Below, piece after piece: positions 34,586 to 45,283 of a DNA stretch of 64,000 nt; positions within the stretch are counted from its first letter, which is position 1; every line of letters begins with the position of its first letter. Position numbers and translations under genes: made by a program. The notes beneath the pieces were generated by a model that saw only the letters and a list, made by a program, of their open reading frames with translations, was not told the DNA's origin and made no database searches. Source of the stretch: Erythrobacter sp. SG61-1L (lineage in GTDB: Bacteria > Pseudomonadota > Alphaproteobacteria > Sphingomonadales > Sphingomonadaceae); contig NZ_JXQC01000003.1 of assembly GCF_001305965.1 (NCBI RefSeq), forward strand, positions 3,391,361-3,455,360, read 5' to 3'.

Positions 34586-36097
34586 TTACACGGAAGGCTT
34601 GAAACGGCCGGCAGGTTCGCTTTCGGCCTGTGCCTGTTCCATCGCCTCTTCCTCGCTCTCGGGCTTCGCGATCTCGCGCCACGAGGAATAGTGGTAGAAC
34701 CACCAGCCCAGCACCAGCCCGGAAAACGCGGCCACGGGGAAGCTGTACCAGATGGCATCCGAACCCAGCCAGTCATAGGTCAGCCAGTAGAAGCCCAGAC
34801 GCACCGGATAGAGCGCAATGGCGATGATGATCAGCGGCACCATCACCGCACCGCCGGCGCGCATGGTGGCGGAATAGACCATGGTCACGCCGAAGAAGAT
34901 GAAGTTCCAGCTGGCCAGAAGCTGGATGTGGCGGCCCAGCGGAACGGCCGGGCTGTCCGGCCCAAGGAACAGGCCCAGCGCGGGCCGGTCGAACAGCAGC
35001 AGCAGCACGGTGAGCACGCCGGTCATGATGAAGTTCACCAGCACGCCCGCGCGGGTGACATGGTCCAGCCGATCCCACTTGCGGGCGCCGATGAACTGGG
35101 CGGCCATCGCGCTGACCGCGCCGCCAATCGCCATGGCGGGCATCTGGATATAGGTGAAAAGCTGCATGGCCGCGCCATAGGCAGCGGTCATCAGCAGGCC
35201 TTCGCGGTTCACCAGCCCGACCACGATGATGCCCGCCGCGCTCATCACCAGCATCTGGGCGCCCATCGGCAGGCCCTTGGTGATGATATAGCCCAGCTCC
35301 TCGCGCTGGGGGCGCAGATAGGCAAGTTCGGCTGCGCGCAGGCGCAGCGGCAGATCCTTGCCATAGACATAGCCGATCATCCCCAGGAAGGAGACGAGGC
35401 TGGCCAGCATGGTGGATAGGGCGGAACCGGCGATACCCAATGCGGGAATCGGGCCGAAGCCCGCGATCAGCAGCGGGTTGAACACCGCATCGATCGCCAC
35501 AGTGACCAGCATGAAGATCAGCGGCGTACGTGCATCGCCCGTACCGCGCAGCCCCATGGTGAGGATGATGGAGACCATCATGAACGGCATGGAGAGGAAG
35601 ATGATCCGCAGATAGGTGAGCGCCAGTTCATAGGCGCCTTCCGGCGTTTCCAGCACGGTCAGCAGGCCCGGAGCGATATACCAGCCGAGGATCGCGATAC
35701 CGATCATCAGCAGGCTGCAGAAGCCCACTGCTGTGCCGAAAGTGCGCCGGGCGCCGTCCACATCGCGCGCACCGAAGCGCTGCCCGATCTTCACTGTGCC
35801 GGCCATGCCGAAGCCAAAGGCGGCGCTGGAGACGAGGAACATCACGATATTGGCATTGGCGGTTGCCGCCAGCGCTTCTTCGCCCAGCAGGCGTCCGACC
35901 CAGATCGAATTCACCGTGCCCGAGAGCGACTGGAGGATATTGGCCATCAGCGTGGGGATGCTGAACATGATCAGCGTGCGCAGGATCGGACCCTGCGTCA
36001 GGTCGCCGCGCATCATCGCGCCGGGGCCGCCTTTGGGCGGGCCGGGTTGCGCTGCGGTATCGCCCTGCGGGGCGGCTGATTCAGTTGGGCCGTTCAT
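34586..36097 (-). CDS. MATE-family multidrug/toxin exporter
   Basis: A 503-aa inner-membrane transporter with 12 predicted helices in two similar halves. MatE-domain features are FSIPTLMANILQSLSGTVNSIWVGRLLG near the N-terminus (quoted in part; residues about 45-73), MGLRGTGDARTP in the first half and MGAQMLVMSAAGIIVVGLVN in the second. It would export cationic drugs or metabolites using Na+ or H+. The tail is acidic (PESEEEAMEQAQAE). ATG 36097 overlaps the queE stop by four bases. Confidence 0.93.
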   Translation of the reverse strand: MNGPTESAAPQGDTAAQPGPPKGGPGAMMRGDLTQGPILRTLIMFSIPTLMANILQSLSGTVNSIWVGRLLGEEALAATANANIVMFLVSSAAFGFGMAGTVKIGQRFGARDVDGARRTFGTAVGFCSLLMIGIAILGWYIAPGLLTVLETPEGAYELALTYLRIIFLSMPFMMVSIILTMGLRGTGDARTPLIFMLVTVAIDAVFNPLLIAGFGPIPALGIAGSALSTMLASLVSFLGMIGYVYGKDLPLRLRAAELAYLRPQREELGYIITKGLPMGAQMLVMSAAGIIVVGLVNREGLLMTAAYGAAMQLFTYIQMPAMAIGGAVSAMAAQFIGARKWDRLDHVTRAGVLVNFIMTGVLTVLLLLFDRPALGLFLGPDSPAVPLGRHIQLLASWNFIFFGVTMVYSATMRAGGAVMVPLIIIAIALYPVRLGFYWLTYDWLGSDAIWYSFPVAAFSGLVLGWWFYHYSSWREIAKPESEEEAMEQAQAESEPAGRFKPSV

Positions 36098-36840
36098 GTG
36101 CCCCTACTGTCTCCAAAAAGCTGGATGTGCAACCTTTTGGACAGAGTCAAAGACTCGTGAATGCAGACATCCGCCAGCCATGCCTCGCGCGCTTCCAGCG
36201 TCTGCTGATCGGTCCCTTCGCCCATCACCATGATGCGATCGCGCGGAATTGCGTGGAGTTCCGCCAGTGCCAGCACTTCGGCAACATCCTCAAGACTGGC
36301 CACCACGAATTTGAAGGTGGCCTTGGGCCTCGCCACCCAGTCCGCAAGACGTTCGGGGATAAGCGCCAGTTCAGCCGGATTGCCGCTGTGCGAAAGCTTG
36401 GGGCTGACATTGTACTGGGCTACGAATCGGTCGACCGCATCGGTCGGGCGGACCGTGCCGTTGGTTTCCACTTCCACGATCATGCCGGGCACCAGTTCCT
36501 CCAGCGCGGCCAGCATGCGGGCAAGGGCGGGGGCTTGCAGCAGCGGCTCGCCGCCGGTCACGACCAGCCGCTTCATCCCCGATGCGGCGATGCGCTCGGC
36601 GACATCCTCCTCGGACAGAGTCACCTGATTTTCCGCGCGTTCGAAGGTAATTCCGTCGCGGTGCGGGCGGTTATCGCCAGTGAAGCGCCATGTGTAGGCC
36701 GTGTCGCACCACACGCAGGCAAGGTTGCAGCGAGACAGGCGCACGAAGGCGCAGGGTTTGCCCATGGAAGGGCCTTCGCCCTGGATCGAGGCGAAGATCT
36801 CCGGCTCGCCGGGTGTGGTGGTGGCGAGGACCAGGGGCAT
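36094..36840 (-). CDS. queE: 7-carboxy-7-deazaguanine synthase
   Basis: The 248-aa radical SAM enzyme makes CDG in queuosine/7-deazaguanine synthesis. Its cluster cysteines are C38, C42 and C45 (SRCNLACVWCDT). SIQGEGPSMG near the start and VTGGEPLLQ are also diagnostic. No other queuosine genes are in view. ATG 36840 has its ribosome site GGGGAGG inside the neighbouring repeat element, seven bases upstream. The stop overlaps the MATE exporter start. Confidence 0.95.
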   Translation of the reverse strand: MPLVLATTTPGEPEIFASIQGEGPSMGKPCAFVRLSRCNLACVWCDTAYTWRFTGDNRPHRDGITFERAENQVTLSEEDVAERIAASGMKRLVVTGGEPLLQAPALARMLAALEELVPGMIVEVETNGTVRPTDAVDRFVAQYNVSPKLSHSGNPAELALIPERLADWVARPKATFKFVVASLEDVAEVLALAELHAIPRDRIMVMGEGTDQQTLEAREAWLADVCIHESLTLSKRLHIQLFGDSRGT

Positions 36841-36845
36841 CCTAA

Positions 36846-36989
36846 ATCCTCCCCGAAACGGGGAGGGGGACCGGCCTCCGGCCGGTGGAGGGGCACGCGC
36901 GAGTGCGCGGAACCACTAAGATTGCATGGCTGGGCGACTGCCCCTCCACCATGCTTCGCATGGTCCCCCTCCCCGTTTCGGGGAGGATC
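36846..36989. repeat. REPIN-like pair of inverted hairpin repeats between valS and queE
   Basis: Two copies of the same element (36846-36894 and, inverted, 36941-36989) face each other across a 46-bp spacer. Each has an inner hairpin (cctcccc - gaaac - ggggagg), the block ggggaccgg or its variant, a variable stem (ccggcctccggccgg in one, catgcttcgcatg in the other), and the block ggtggaggggc. The same skeleton flanks the DUF559 gene at 12521-13010. The arrangement is that of a REP doublet or MITE. The left copy supplies the queE ribosome site. Confidence 0.85.
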
Positions 36990-37002
36990 AGGAGAGCCGG
37001 CC

Positions 37003-39687
37003 TCACCCCAACCGTTCCAGTGCTGCGGAAAGCCTCTCGGCCTCGGCAGCATGGTGCGCGTGGTCGGCGCGGGCCTTTTCGACCGCTTCGGGCTTTGCCT
37101 TTTCGACAAAGGCCGGGTTGGACAGGCGGCCCTGCAGCGATTTGGCTTCCTTCTGCGAAGCCTCCAGCGCCTTGGCGAGACGGGCCTTCTCGGCCTCGAT
37201 GTCGATAATGCCTTCCAGCGGGATGACGAACACGTCGCCGCCCGCCACGATCTGCATGGCCGCCCCTGCCGGTGCCGCTTCGAAGCGGATGGCGGAGAGG
37301 CGAGCAAGGCGGTCGATGGCGGCTGCACTTGCCTCGATCACGCCCTTGCCCAGCGGGCTGGGCGTTTCGAGATAGGCTTCCAGCCGGGCGCCGGGCGCGA
37401 TGCCCAACTCGTTCTTGGCAGTGCGAATGTTGGAGGTGAGGGCGATCAGCCACTCCACTTCCGCCTTTGCCGCCGGATCGATGGCCGCATTGGGTGCGGG
37501 CCATTTGGCAAGGATCAGTTCGTAAGGCCGATCCCCCTGCGCGTTCCACAGCTCTTCAGTGATGAAGGGCATGAAGGGGTGCAGCATCACCAGAATCTGG
37601 TCGAGCACCCAGCCTGCGACTGCCTTGGTTTCCGCGTCAAAGTTGCCTTTGATGAGTTCGATATACCAGTCGCAGAAAGTGTCCCACACGAAGTGGTAGA
37701 TGGCATTGGCCGCCGCATCAAAGCGGAGTTCGGCCATCGCCTTGTCCAGCTCGGCCACGGTTTCCACGACTTCGCCGATGATCCACTTGTTCACTGCGCT
37801 GGTGGCAGCGGGTGCTTCGATGGAGGCGGAGGCGCCGATACCGTTCGCCTGGCAGAAGCGCGTGGCGTTCCACAGCTTGGTTGCGAAGTTGCGATAACCT
37901 TCGACCCGCTTCTCATCCATCTTGATGTCGCGGCCCTGGCTTTCCATCGCCGCCATGAAGAAGCGCAGCGCATCCGCGCCATATTTGTCGATCAGGCCCA
38001 GCGGATCGACCACATTGCCCTTGGACTTGGACATCTTTGCCCCATCAGGCGCGCGGACGAGGCCATGGAGATAGAGCCGCTTCCACGGCACTTCCTTCAT
38101 GAAATGGATGCCCTGCATCGCCATGCGCGCATCCCAGAAGAACAGGATGTCGAAGCCGGAAATCAGCAGATCGTTGGGATAGTGCTTGGCCAGCAGCTCG
38201 GTATCGTCCGGCCAGCCCAGCGTGGCGAAGGGCCACAGGGCGCTGGAGAACCAGGTATCGAGCACGTCGGAATCGCGGGTCAACGGCTTGTTGCCAGCCT
38301 GCGCCTGCGCCTCTTCTTCCGTCTCGGCCACGAAGACATTGCCGTCCTCGTCATACCAAGCCGGAATCCGGTGGCCCCACCACAGCTGGCGGGAAACGCA
38401 CCAGGGCTGGATGTTTTCCATCCAGTTGAAATAGGTCTTTTCCCAGCTCTTCGGGACAATCTCGATGGCGCCCGAACGCACTGCTTCCATCGCGGGCTGC
38501 GCCAGCGTTGCTGCATCGACATACCACTGGTCGGTCAGCCAGGGTTCGATCACCACGCCGCCACGGTCGCCGAAGGGCGTCTGGATGGTGCGCGGTTCGG
38601 CATCGTGCAGAACCTCGTTGCCTTCCTTGTCCTTCGTCACATGCGGGATGAGGAAGCCGAGTTCCTTCATCCGCTCGACCACCAGCGCGCGCGCGTCGAA
38701 GCGGTCCAGCCCGAGGAATTCATCCGGCACCAGCCCGTCCGCCGTCTGCACCACGCAGGCATTCTCATCGAGCATGTTGAGCATGTCGGCAGGGGCGATC
38801 CCGGCGCGCTTGCCCACTTCGAAGTCGTTGAAGTCATGCCCCGGCGTGATCTTCACCGCGCCGCTGCCCAGTTCCGGGTCGGCGTGTTCGTCGGCGACGA
38901 TACGGAAGCGGCGGCCGGTGATCGGCTGGAGGATTTCCTTGCCGATGACCGACTTGTACCGCTCGTCCTCCGCATTCACGGCCACGGCCATATCGGCCAG
39001 CATCGTTTCCGGGCGCGTGGTGGCGACTTCGATATAGTCCTGTCCGTTGCTCAGCGTGACGCCGTCGGCCAGCGGATATTTGAAGTGCCAGAAGCCGCCC
39101 TTTACCTCGCGCGTTTCCACTTCGAGGTCGGAAATGGCGGTCTTCAGCTTGGGATCCCAGTTCACCAGGCGCTTGTCGCGGTAGATCAGGCCCTGATTAT
39201 AGAGGTCCACGAACACCTTCAGCACCGCGCGGGTGAAGTGCGGGTCCATGGTGAACTGTTCGCGGCTCCAGTCCATCGAGCAGCCAAGGCGGCGCAGCTG
39301 GCCGGTGATGGCGCCGCCGCTCTCGGCCTTCCATTCCCACACCTTCTCGACGAATTGCTCGCGCGAATAGTTGGTGCGCTTGTCCTGCCGCGCCTCCATC
39401 TGGCGTTCGACGACCATCTGCGTGGCGATGCCGGCATGGTCCATGCCCACCACCCACAGCGCATCCTTGCCGCGCAGACGCTCGTACCGCACGACCACGT
39501 CCTGCAAGGTATTGTCCAGCGCGTGGCCGATATGCAGGCTGCCCGTCACATTGGGCGGCGGGTTTACGATAGTGAAGGGCTGCGCGTCGGGCCGTTCGGG
39601 CCGGAACAGCCCGTTCGCTTCCCAATGGGAATACCACTTCGCCTCGATGGAGGCGGGATCGAAAGTCTTGTCGAGAGTGTCGCTCAT
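37003..39687 (-). CDS. valS: Valyl-tRNA synthetase
   Basis: The 894-aa class I synthetase charges tRNA-Val. The HIGH motif is in [18 protein letters not shown] near residue 45, the KMSKS motif in [15 protein letters not shown] near residue 550. The editing CP1 domain, the anticodon-binding domain and the Val-specific C-terminal coiled coil ([17 protein letters not shown]) are all present. ATG 39687 begins M-S-D-T-L-D-K-T-F; an upstream in-frame extension of 129 codons is unrelated sequence. Confidence 0.98.
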   Translation of the reverse strand: MSDTLDKTFDPASIEAKWYSHWEANGLFRPERPDAQPFTIVNPPPNVTGSLHIGHALDNTLQDVVVRYERLRGKDALWVVGMDHAGIATQMVVERQMEARQDKRTNYSREQFVEKVWEWKAESGGAITGQLRRLGCSMDWSREQFTMDPHFTRAVLKVFVDLYNQGLIYRDKRLVNWDPKLKTAISDLEVETREVKGGFWHFKYPLADGVTLSNGQDYIEVATTRPETMLADMAVAVNAEDERYKSVIGKEILQPITGRRFRIVADEHADPELGSGAVKITPGHDFNDFEVGKRAGIAPADMLNMLDENACVVQTADGLVPDEFLGLDRFDARALVVERMKELGFLIPHVTKDKEGNEVLHDAEPRTIQTPFGDRGGVVIEPWLTDQWYVDAATLAQPAMEAVRSGAIEIVPKSWEKTYFNWMENIQPWCVSRQLWWGHRIPAWYDEDGNVFVAETEEEAQAQAGNKPLTRDSDVLDTWFSSALWPFATLGWPDDTELLAKHYPNDLLISGFDILFFWDARMAMQGIHFMKEVPWKRLYLHGLVRAPDGAKMSKSKGNVVDPLGLIDKYGADALRFFMAAMESQGRDIKMDEKRVEGYRNFATKLWNATRFCQANGIGASASIEAPAATSAVNKWIIGEVVETVAELDKAMAELRFDAAANAIYHFVWDTFCDWYIELIKGNFDAETKAVAGWVLDQILVMLHPFMPFITEELWNAQGDRPYELILAKWPAPNAAIDPAAKAEVEWLIALTSNIRTAKNELGIAPGARLEAYLETPSPLGKGVIEASAAAIDRLARLSAIRFEAAPAGAAMQIVAGGDVFVIPLEGIIDIEAEKARLAKALEASQKEAKSLQGRLSNPAFVEKAKPEAVEKARADHAHHAAEAERLSAALERLG

Positions 39688-39807
39688 ACTGGTCTGGGCC
39701 TTTGCCAGCCGCAATTGTGCGGTGCAATGCCCAATGATTTGACAGGCTGTCCCGATCCGACGCCTCGGCCTTGTCGCGGCCCCATTTTGCCCGCATAGCT
39801 CAACCCC

Positions 39808-40920
39808 ATGAGGGAATGGGCGGATTTCACGGTCGAGACCGACGAAAAGGACGGCACCAGTCTGGTGCTGTCCGGCCCCTTGCTGATTTCTTCCATCGGT
39901 GTGCTCGACCGCAGGCTGCGCGAATGGCCCGGCCCGGTGGACCGGATCGACCTTTCGCAGGTCGGTGCGGTCGATACGGTGGGCGCCTGGATCGTCTGGC
40001 GCTTCGCGCGCGACAGCGGCGGGCAGATCACCGGCGCCAGCGAGGATGCGCGCCGCCTGATCGATGCCGTGCAAGGCTCTCAGAGCGAGGCGGAGATCGA
40101 GGCGCCGCGCCTGCCGCTGCTCACCCGCGTGCCCGCCGCAATCGGCACGCGCGTGTTCGACTGGGGCGTTGGCGTGATCCGCCTGCTGGGTTTCCTCGGC
40201 GCGATCCTTACCGCGCTCGGCTCGCTCGCCGTCAATCCCCGGCGGTTGCGCATTGCCTCCATCACTCGCCAGTTCGAACTGGTGGGCATTTCCGCCCTCG
40301 GCATCATCGGGTTGATGAGCTTCCTCATCGGCATCGTGATCGCGCAGCAGGGCGCGGTGCAGCTGCGCCAGTTCGGGGCGGAAATCTACACGGTGAACCT
40401 CACCGGCCGGCTCGCCGTGCGCGAACTGGGCGTGCTGATGACGGCGATCATGGTCGCGGGCCGTTCCGGCTCTGCCTTCGCGGCACAGATCGGCACGATG
40501 AAGCTGACCGAGGAAGTGGACGCGATGCGCACCATCGGCGTTTCTCCGATGGAGGCGCTGATCGTGCCGCGCCTGCTGGCGGCGGTGTTCATGATGCCGC
40601 TGCTGGGCTTCTTCTCCGCCGGTATCGCGATTGTCGGCGGTGCGGTGATTTCTGATGTCAGCCTTGGCATTCCCTTCTTCAGCTTCCTCAGCCGCATTCA
40701 GGAAGTGGTGCCGCTGCGCGATGTGTGGGTGTGTCTGGTCAAGGCACCGGTCTTCGGGATGATCGTGGCCCTGGCGGGTTGCTATCAGGGCATGCAGGTG
40801 CAGGGCAATTCCGAGGAAGTGGGCCTGCGCACTACCAAGGCCGTGGTGCAGGGCATCTTTATGGTGATCGTGCTTGATGCGTTCTTTGCCGTCTTCTTCA
40901 CCGAAGTGGGTTGGGGATGA
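39808..40920 (+). CDS. mlaE: Mla-type lipid ABC transporter permease with N-terminal STAS domain
   Basis: The 370-aa inner-membrane protein has an N-terminal STAS-like domain (about residues 1-100; [18 protein letters not shown]), equivalent to separate MlaB in E. coli. An MlaE/DUF140 permease follows with [39 protein letters not shown] and [15 protein letters not shown]. It moves phospholipids between the membranes with the ATPase, MCE protein and lipoprotein encoded next. The stop overlaps the ATPase start by four bases. Confidence 0.93.
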   Translation: MREWADFTVETDEKDGTSLVLSGPLLISSIGVLDRRLREWPGPVDRIDLSQVGAVDTVGAWIVWRFARDSGGQITGASEDARRLIDAVQGSQSEAEIEAPRLPLLTRVPAAIGTRVFDWGVGVIRLLGFLGAILTALGSLAVNPRRLRIASITRQFELVGISALGIIGLMSFLIGIVIAQQGAVQLRQFGAEIYTVNLTGRLAVRELGVLMTAIMVAGRSGSAFAAQIGTMKLTEEVDAMRTIGVSPMEALIVPRLLAAVFMMPLLGFFSAGIAIVGGAVISDVSLGIPFFSFLSRIQEVVPLRDVWVCLVKAPVFGMIVALAGCYQGMQVQGNSEEVGLRTTKAVVQGIFMVIVLDAFFAVFFTEVGWG

Positions 40921-41855
40921 GCGAGGAAAAGATCGTCACCGCTGTGGAGCGTCAGGCAAGGCGCTTCGACCCGGAGCCGTTCCGGGGCGACTATCCCGTG
41001 GTGGTGGAAGGGCTGGTCAACCGGTTTGACGGGCACACCGTGCACGAAGGGCTGGACCTCAAGGTCCGGCGCGGGGAAGTGCTGGGGGTGGTCGGCGGAT
41101 CGGGCACGGGCAAATCCGTGCTGATGCGCTCCATCATCGGGCTGCAGGTGCCGCAGGAAGGGCATATCGAAGTTCTGGGCCACACGGTGACCGACCTGTG
41201 GGAAGGCAGCCAGATCGACATTCGCTCCCGCTGGGGGGTGCTGTTTCAGGGCGGCGCACTGTTTTCCACGCTGACCGTGGGCGAAAATGTCGAAGTGCCC
41301 CTGCGCGAATTCTATCCCGAGCTGGAGCCGGAGCTTCGGCACGAAATCGCCCGCTACAAGGTGCGCCTTTCCGGCCTGCCGGGCGAGGCGGCGAGCAAGT
41401 TTCCGTCCGAGCTTTCCGGCGGCATGCGCAAGCGCGCCGGCCTTGCCCGCGCGCTTGCGCTCGATCCGGAACTGCTGTTCCTTGACGAGCCGACCGCCGG
41501 GCTTGACCCGGTGGGCGCCGCCGCATTCGACCGGCTGACCCGCGAACTGGCGGATGTGCTGGACCTTACCGTGTTCCTCATCACGCACGATCTGGATACG
41601 CTGTACGAAATCTGCGACCGGGTGGCCGTGCTGGCGGACAAGAAAGTGATCGCGGTGGGCACGATCCCGGAACTGCTGGCGCTCGACCATCCGTGGATTC
41701 AGGAATATTTCAACGGCCCGCGCGGGCGGGCGGCAAAGGCCAGCCAGGATCGGGCGGACCTTGCGGGGATCGCTGCCCGGGAGCAGGGCGGCCGGGAACG
41801 GACTGACCAAAAACAGTCCGGGGCCATGGACAAGCCTGCGGGCAGAGGGGCATAG
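40917..41855 (+). CDS. mlaF: Mla-type lipid ABC transporter ATPase
   Basis: The 312-aa ABC ATPase has Walker A GGSGTGKS, signature [19 protein letters not shown], Walker [13 protein letters not shown] and switch His in LITHDLDT. It belongs to the MlaF/Ttg2A group, energising the permease encoded upstream. A Gln/Arg/Lys-rich tail of about 45 residues follows the ATPase core. ATG 40917 overlaps the mlaE stop. The MCE gene starts 7 bases after its stop. Confidence 0.95.
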   Translation: MSEEKIVTAVERQARRFDPEPFRGDYPVVVEGLVNRFDGHTVHEGLDLKVRRGEVLGVVGGSGTGKSVLMRSIIGLQVPQEGHIEVLGHTVTDLWEGSQIDIRSRWGVLFQGGALFSTLTVGENVEVPLREFYPELEPELRHEIARYKVRLSGLPGEAASKFPSELSGGMRKRAGLARALALDPELLFLDEPTAGLDPVGAAAFDRLTRELADVLDLTVFLITHDLDTLYEICDRVAVLADKKVIAVGTIPELLALDHPWIQEYFNGPRGRAAKASQDRADLAGIAAREQGGRERTDQKQSGAMDKPAGRGA

Positions 41856-41862
41856 ACGGCCG

Positions 41863-42810
41863 ATGGAAACGCGCGCGAACCATGTCTGGGTGGGTGCTGT
41901 CACCCTGTTCCTGCTGGCGGCGCTGGCGGCCTTCATCATGTGGATCGCCGGGCTGAGCGGTGTGCAGAAGAAGGAATATGACATCTTCTTCAAGCAATCG
42001 GTGGATGGCCTTGCCAAAGGCTCCAACGTCACCTTCTCCGGCGTGCCGGTGGGCGAGATTTCGGAAATCGAGCTGTGGCCGAAGAACCCGGAATATGTCC
42101 GTGTGCGCGTGCGGGTGGGCAAGGATGTGCCGATCCTGCTCGGCACCGTGGCTACGGTGCAGTCCAGCTTTACCGGTTCTTCCAAGATCCAGCTCGATGG
42201 CGCGCGCGACGGGGCGCCTGAGATTACCTGCGAGAACACCAGCTGCCTTGAAGGCAAGCCCACCATTGCCGCCAAGCCCGGCGGCCTTGGCGAAATCCTT
42301 TCCAACGCGCCACTGCTGCTGGAACGCCTCGCGACGCTGACTGACCGGCTGACCCAGTTGATGTCGGATGACAATCAGGCATCCATCGCCGGCATTCTCA
42401 AGAATACCGAGAGGCTGACCGATCATGTGGCCGATGCCTCGCCCCAGATCGAGGCGACGCTGACCGAATTGCAGGCCACCTTGCGGCAGGCGAACAAGAG
42501 CCTCGCCGCGTTCGAGGGCACGATGGGCACTGCCGATGGCCTGCTGAAGAAGGATGGCGAGGCGCTGGCCAACCAGCTGCGCGACACGCTGAAATCCGCG
42601 AAGCTGGCGGCGGAATCGCTCGATGAAACGCTGAAGAGCGCGCAGCCCGCCACGCGCCAGCTTTCCGAAAATACCTTGCCCGCAGCCGAGGCGACCCTGC
42701 GTGACCTGCGCGAGGCGAGCCAGGCCCTGCGCAAGATCACCGAGAAGATCGACAATCAGGGCGCGGGCGCGCTGATCAAGGGCAATGACCTGCCGGACTA
42801 CAAGCCATGA
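41863..42810 (+). CDS. mlaD: MlaD-like MCE-domain lipid-binding protein
   Basis: The 315-aa periplasmic-facing protein has one N-terminal transmembrane helix (VGAVTLFLLAALAAFIMWIAG). One MCE domain (YDIFFKQSVDGLAKGSNVTF cut to residues about 35-54, then SGVPVGEISEIELWP) is followed by a long coiled-coil C-terminal region of about 170 residues with Leu/Thr/Ala heptads. MCE proteins form hexamers that bind phospholipid between the membranes. It belongs to the four-gene mla-type operon. Confidence 0.93.
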   Translation: METRANHVWVGAVTLFLLAALAAFIMWIAGLSGVQKKEYDIFFKQSVDGLAKGSNVTFSGVPVGEISEIELWPKNPEYVRVRVRVGKDVPILLGTVATVQSSFTGSSKIQLDGARDGAPEITCENTSCLEGKPTIAAKPGGLGEILSNAPLLLERLATLTDRLTQLMSDDNQASIAGILKNTERLTDHVADASPQIEATLTELQATLRQANKSLAAFEGTMGTADGLLKKDGEALANQLRDTLKSAKLAAESLDETLKSAQPATRQLSENTLPAAEATLRDLREASQALRKITEKIDNQGAGALIKGNDLPDYKP

Positions 42811-43427
42811 AGAGTTTGGCCATGAGGGATTTCGCGATGAAGGGTACGCACAAGGCCGGGCTTGCGGCCATCGCAATGGCGCTGACCCTGTCCGGCTGTG
42901 TCAGCCTGGGCAAGGAACCCCCGCCGACCCTGTTCACCCTCACGCCCACCGCGCTTGCCCCGGCAGGCCTTTCGGCCAGCGGCACCTCCGCGCAGGCACT
43001 GGCAGTGATCGAACCGGATGCGCCCCAGCGGCTCGACGTGGCACGCGTGCCGGTGCAGGTGGATGCGGCAACCGTCGCCTATCTGAAAGATGCGGTATGG
43101 GTTGAAAAGCCCGCCCGCCTGTTTGGCCGCCTGCTGGCCGAAACGATCCGTTCGAAGCAGACCCGGCTGGTGGTGGAAGGCAGCGACACGGCCTATGCCG
43201 CAGCCACCAAGCTTTCCGGCCACCTTCTGGAAATGGGCTACGATGCCGGTTCCAGTTCGGTAGTGGTGCGTTTCGATGCAGTGTTGCGCCAGCCAGACGG
43301 CCAGATCCTCACCCGCCGCTTCGAAGCGAAGGTCAGCGGCGTGGCGCCCGACGCCGCAAGCGTCGCCCCGGCGCTGAACGAGGCGGCAAACACGGTCGCC
43401 GCCGAAGTGGCGGAGTGGATCGGGTAA
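42807..43427 (+). CDS. ABC-type transport auxiliary lipoprotein (PqiC/ABC_trans_aux-like)
   Basis: The 206-aa lipoprotein has a lipobox LTLSGC with Cys near residue 31. The ABC_trans_aux domain features are TLFTLTPTAL, LAVIEPDAPQRLDVARVPVQ and RFEAKVSGVAPDAASV. It probably sits in the outer membrane and completes the lipid-transport path for MlaE/F/D. ATG 42807 overlaps the MCE gene stop by four bases; in-frame ATGs at 42822 and 42837 would shorten the signal peptide. MlaC and MlaA homologues are not in the window. Confidence 0.9.
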   Translation: MKSLAMRDFAMKGTHKAGLAAIAMALTLSGCVSLGKEPPPTLFTLTPTALAPAGLSASGTSAQALAVIEPDAPQRLDVARVPVQVDAATVAYLKDAVWVEKPARLFGRLLAETIRSKQTRLVVEGSDTAYAAATKLSGHLLEMGYDAGSSSVVVRFDAVLRQPDGQILTRRFEAKVSGVAPDAASVAPALNEAANTVAAEVAEWIG

Positions 43428-43532
43428 GGGGCAAGCGCCAGACGGCTCTTCCCGGTCAACTCACTCTGCCCTTCCTGAGATTGTCGAAGGACGCGCCTTG
43501 CCGATTGGCCAGGCGCGCCCTCGTCCGGCCGT

Positions 43533-45143
43533 TCAGAGCTTCTTCTCGGCCTCCAGCTTCTCGTGGAGGAAGCAGTAATTGGCGTCCGGGTCGTTCGGCA
43601 CCACGGCGGCCTGTGCGGCGCAGCTTGCCGGGGGCGTCAGCGGGAATTCTTCCAGCGGGTCTTTCGCCAGATTGAAGAATTCGCAGCTTTCCACGCCTTC
43701 GCGGTCTTTGCACAGCACCTTGTAGGTCGCGTTGCGCACGCCGATCTGGTGCTCGTTCTTGCTGAGCGGGATGACCGTTTCGCCCACGATATAGCCAAGG
43801 TTCGGATCGCGGATCGCGGCCTTGTGATCGAACAATACGGGCGAGAGCGATATGGCATCCAGCGCTACCGTGCCGCTGCCATCCTTGTTGGGCACGCGCT
43901 CGGGCGTCTCGGCCCCGGCGAAATCGTGAATGGTGGCAAACAGGTCAACCACGTGGGTCACCGCATCGCTGCTGCCCGGCTGGATGCCCGGCCCGACAAT
44001 GGCCAGAGGAATGCGCATCCCGCTTTCATAGGCAGTGCCCTTCGCCCGGCCATCGCGCGTGATATACATGTTGTCGATGAAATTGGTGCCGGGCTGGCCG
44101 TACATCGGGGTGCCATTGTCACCCAGCACGATGATATAGGTATTGGGGTCCATCTTCCCGACAGCATCGAGCAGCTTGCCCACCACTGTGTCGATCGAAT
44201 TGGTCATCGCCCGGTTGAGGGCGCCTGCTTTGCAATCGCCGATCTTCGTCGTGCCGAACTGGCCGCCGCAGGCCGCCATCTCGTCGCGAGAGATCTGGTC
44301 CAGCGTATCCGCATTGGGAACCATGGTGGGGTTGGGGAACCGGCCTGCTGTGATGTGGGAGAGGTTGAAGGCCAGCCATGCAAACCACGGCTTGTCCGGA
44401 TGGGCCTGTTCCTGCCCGGCGATCCAGTCGATCGTGTCGGCCACTTTCACGACCGGGGCGTAAGTGGTGGGCGCAATGCCGGGCAGGGATTTTACAGGCG
44501 GTTTGGTTTGCACCCATTCGCTGTCAGGCGTGCTGCCGTCCTGCACCTGATAATCGTAATCCCAGTAATCGTAGATTGCGCCGTTGAGATTGCCCTTGAA
44601 CAGGTCAAATCCGGCCTCGCGCGGCTTCATGCCCGGATATTCGTTCAGCCCGGCCATGTGCCACTTGCCGAAGATCGCGGTGGCATAGCCAGCCTGCTTC
44701 AGGTCCATCCCCAGCGAGCGATGGTTCTGCGAAAGCCAGTTGGTATAATCGCGCATCCCGGTCTTGGCGGCGTTCAGGCCGGTCAGCATCGAGGCGCGGG
44801 TGGGTGAACAGAAAGGCTGCGCCCAGGCATTGGTGAAGATCACGCCCCTCTGCGACAGCGCGTCTATCACCGGTGTGGAAGCCGGGCCGCCCTTGATCCG
44901 GGCATAGTCGGGATGGTTCAGGCCCTGCGGCCCATATTGCTGCACCAGCCCGTCGATCAGGCCGGGATACATGTTCGACATGGTGTCGATGCCCACATCG
45001 TCGAGAATCACGAGCAGGATGTTGGGCTTGCCGGTGCTCTCGGCCTCTTCGGCGGATGCCTGCGGCGCAAGGGCGCAGCTTGCCATGGCCAGAATGCTGG
45101 CAGCGGCGAATTTCCGGAATCGCGATGCGACACGCTTTGTCAT
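43533..45143 (-). CDS. Secreted arylsulfatase (sulfatase S1)
   Basis: The 536-aa protein has a signal peptide (FAAASILAMASCALAPQASA) and the sulfatase domain. NILLVILDDVGID supplies metal ligands. The formylglycine motif CSPTRASMLTG has Cys112, and KWHMAG is also seen. Later metal ligands are in IIVLGDNGTPMYG. It hydrolyses sulfate esters in the periplasm after Cys to formylglycine conversion by a maturase not present here. GTG/ATG choice: ATG 45143 begins directly before the basic signal-peptide start. Confidence 0.93.
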   Translation of the reverse strand: MTKRVASRFRKFAAASILAMASCALAPQASAEEAESTGKPNILLVILDDVGIDTMSNMYPGLIDGLVQQYGPQGLNHPDYARIKGGPASTPVIDALSQRGVIFTNAWAQPFCSPTRASMLTGLNAAKTGMRDYTNWLSQNHRSLGMDLKQAGYATAIFGKWHMAGLNEYPGMKPREAGFDLFKGNLNGAIYDYWDYDYQVQDGSTPDSEWVQTKPPVKSLPGIAPTTYAPVVKVADTIDWIAGQEQAHPDKPWFAWLAFNLSHITAGRFPNPTMVPNADTLDQISRDEMAACGGQFGTTKIGDCKAGALNRAMTNSIDTVVGKLLDAVGKMDPNTYIIVLGDNGTPMYGQPGTNFIDNMYITRDGRAKGTAYESGMRIPLAIVGPGIQPGSSDAVTHVVDLFATIHDFAGAETPERVPNKDGSGTVALDAISLSPVLFDHKAAIRDPNLGYIVGETVIPLSKNEHQIGVRNATYKVLCKDREGVESCEFFNLAKDPLEEFPLTPPASCAAQAAVVPNDPDANYCFLHEKLEAEKKL

Positions 45144-45283
45144 TGTCTCTCTCCCCCGGCCCGGTTGTTTCGCTGGTGCGAAGTGCGGGCTCGTCCGGGG
45201 CGAGGGAATTCGGCAGCGCGCGTGCGATTGCAACGCAGCACCCACTTATGAGGGATATAGGCGGATGCTTATAAGTGCGGTGG

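Noticed and set aside
36085-39798. A 1237-codon open frame on the plus strand opposite queE and valS.
   Set aside because: It is antisense to two clear enzymes, has the His/Arg/Gly-rich low-complexity composition of GC-rich shadow frames, and has no domain or ribosome site.
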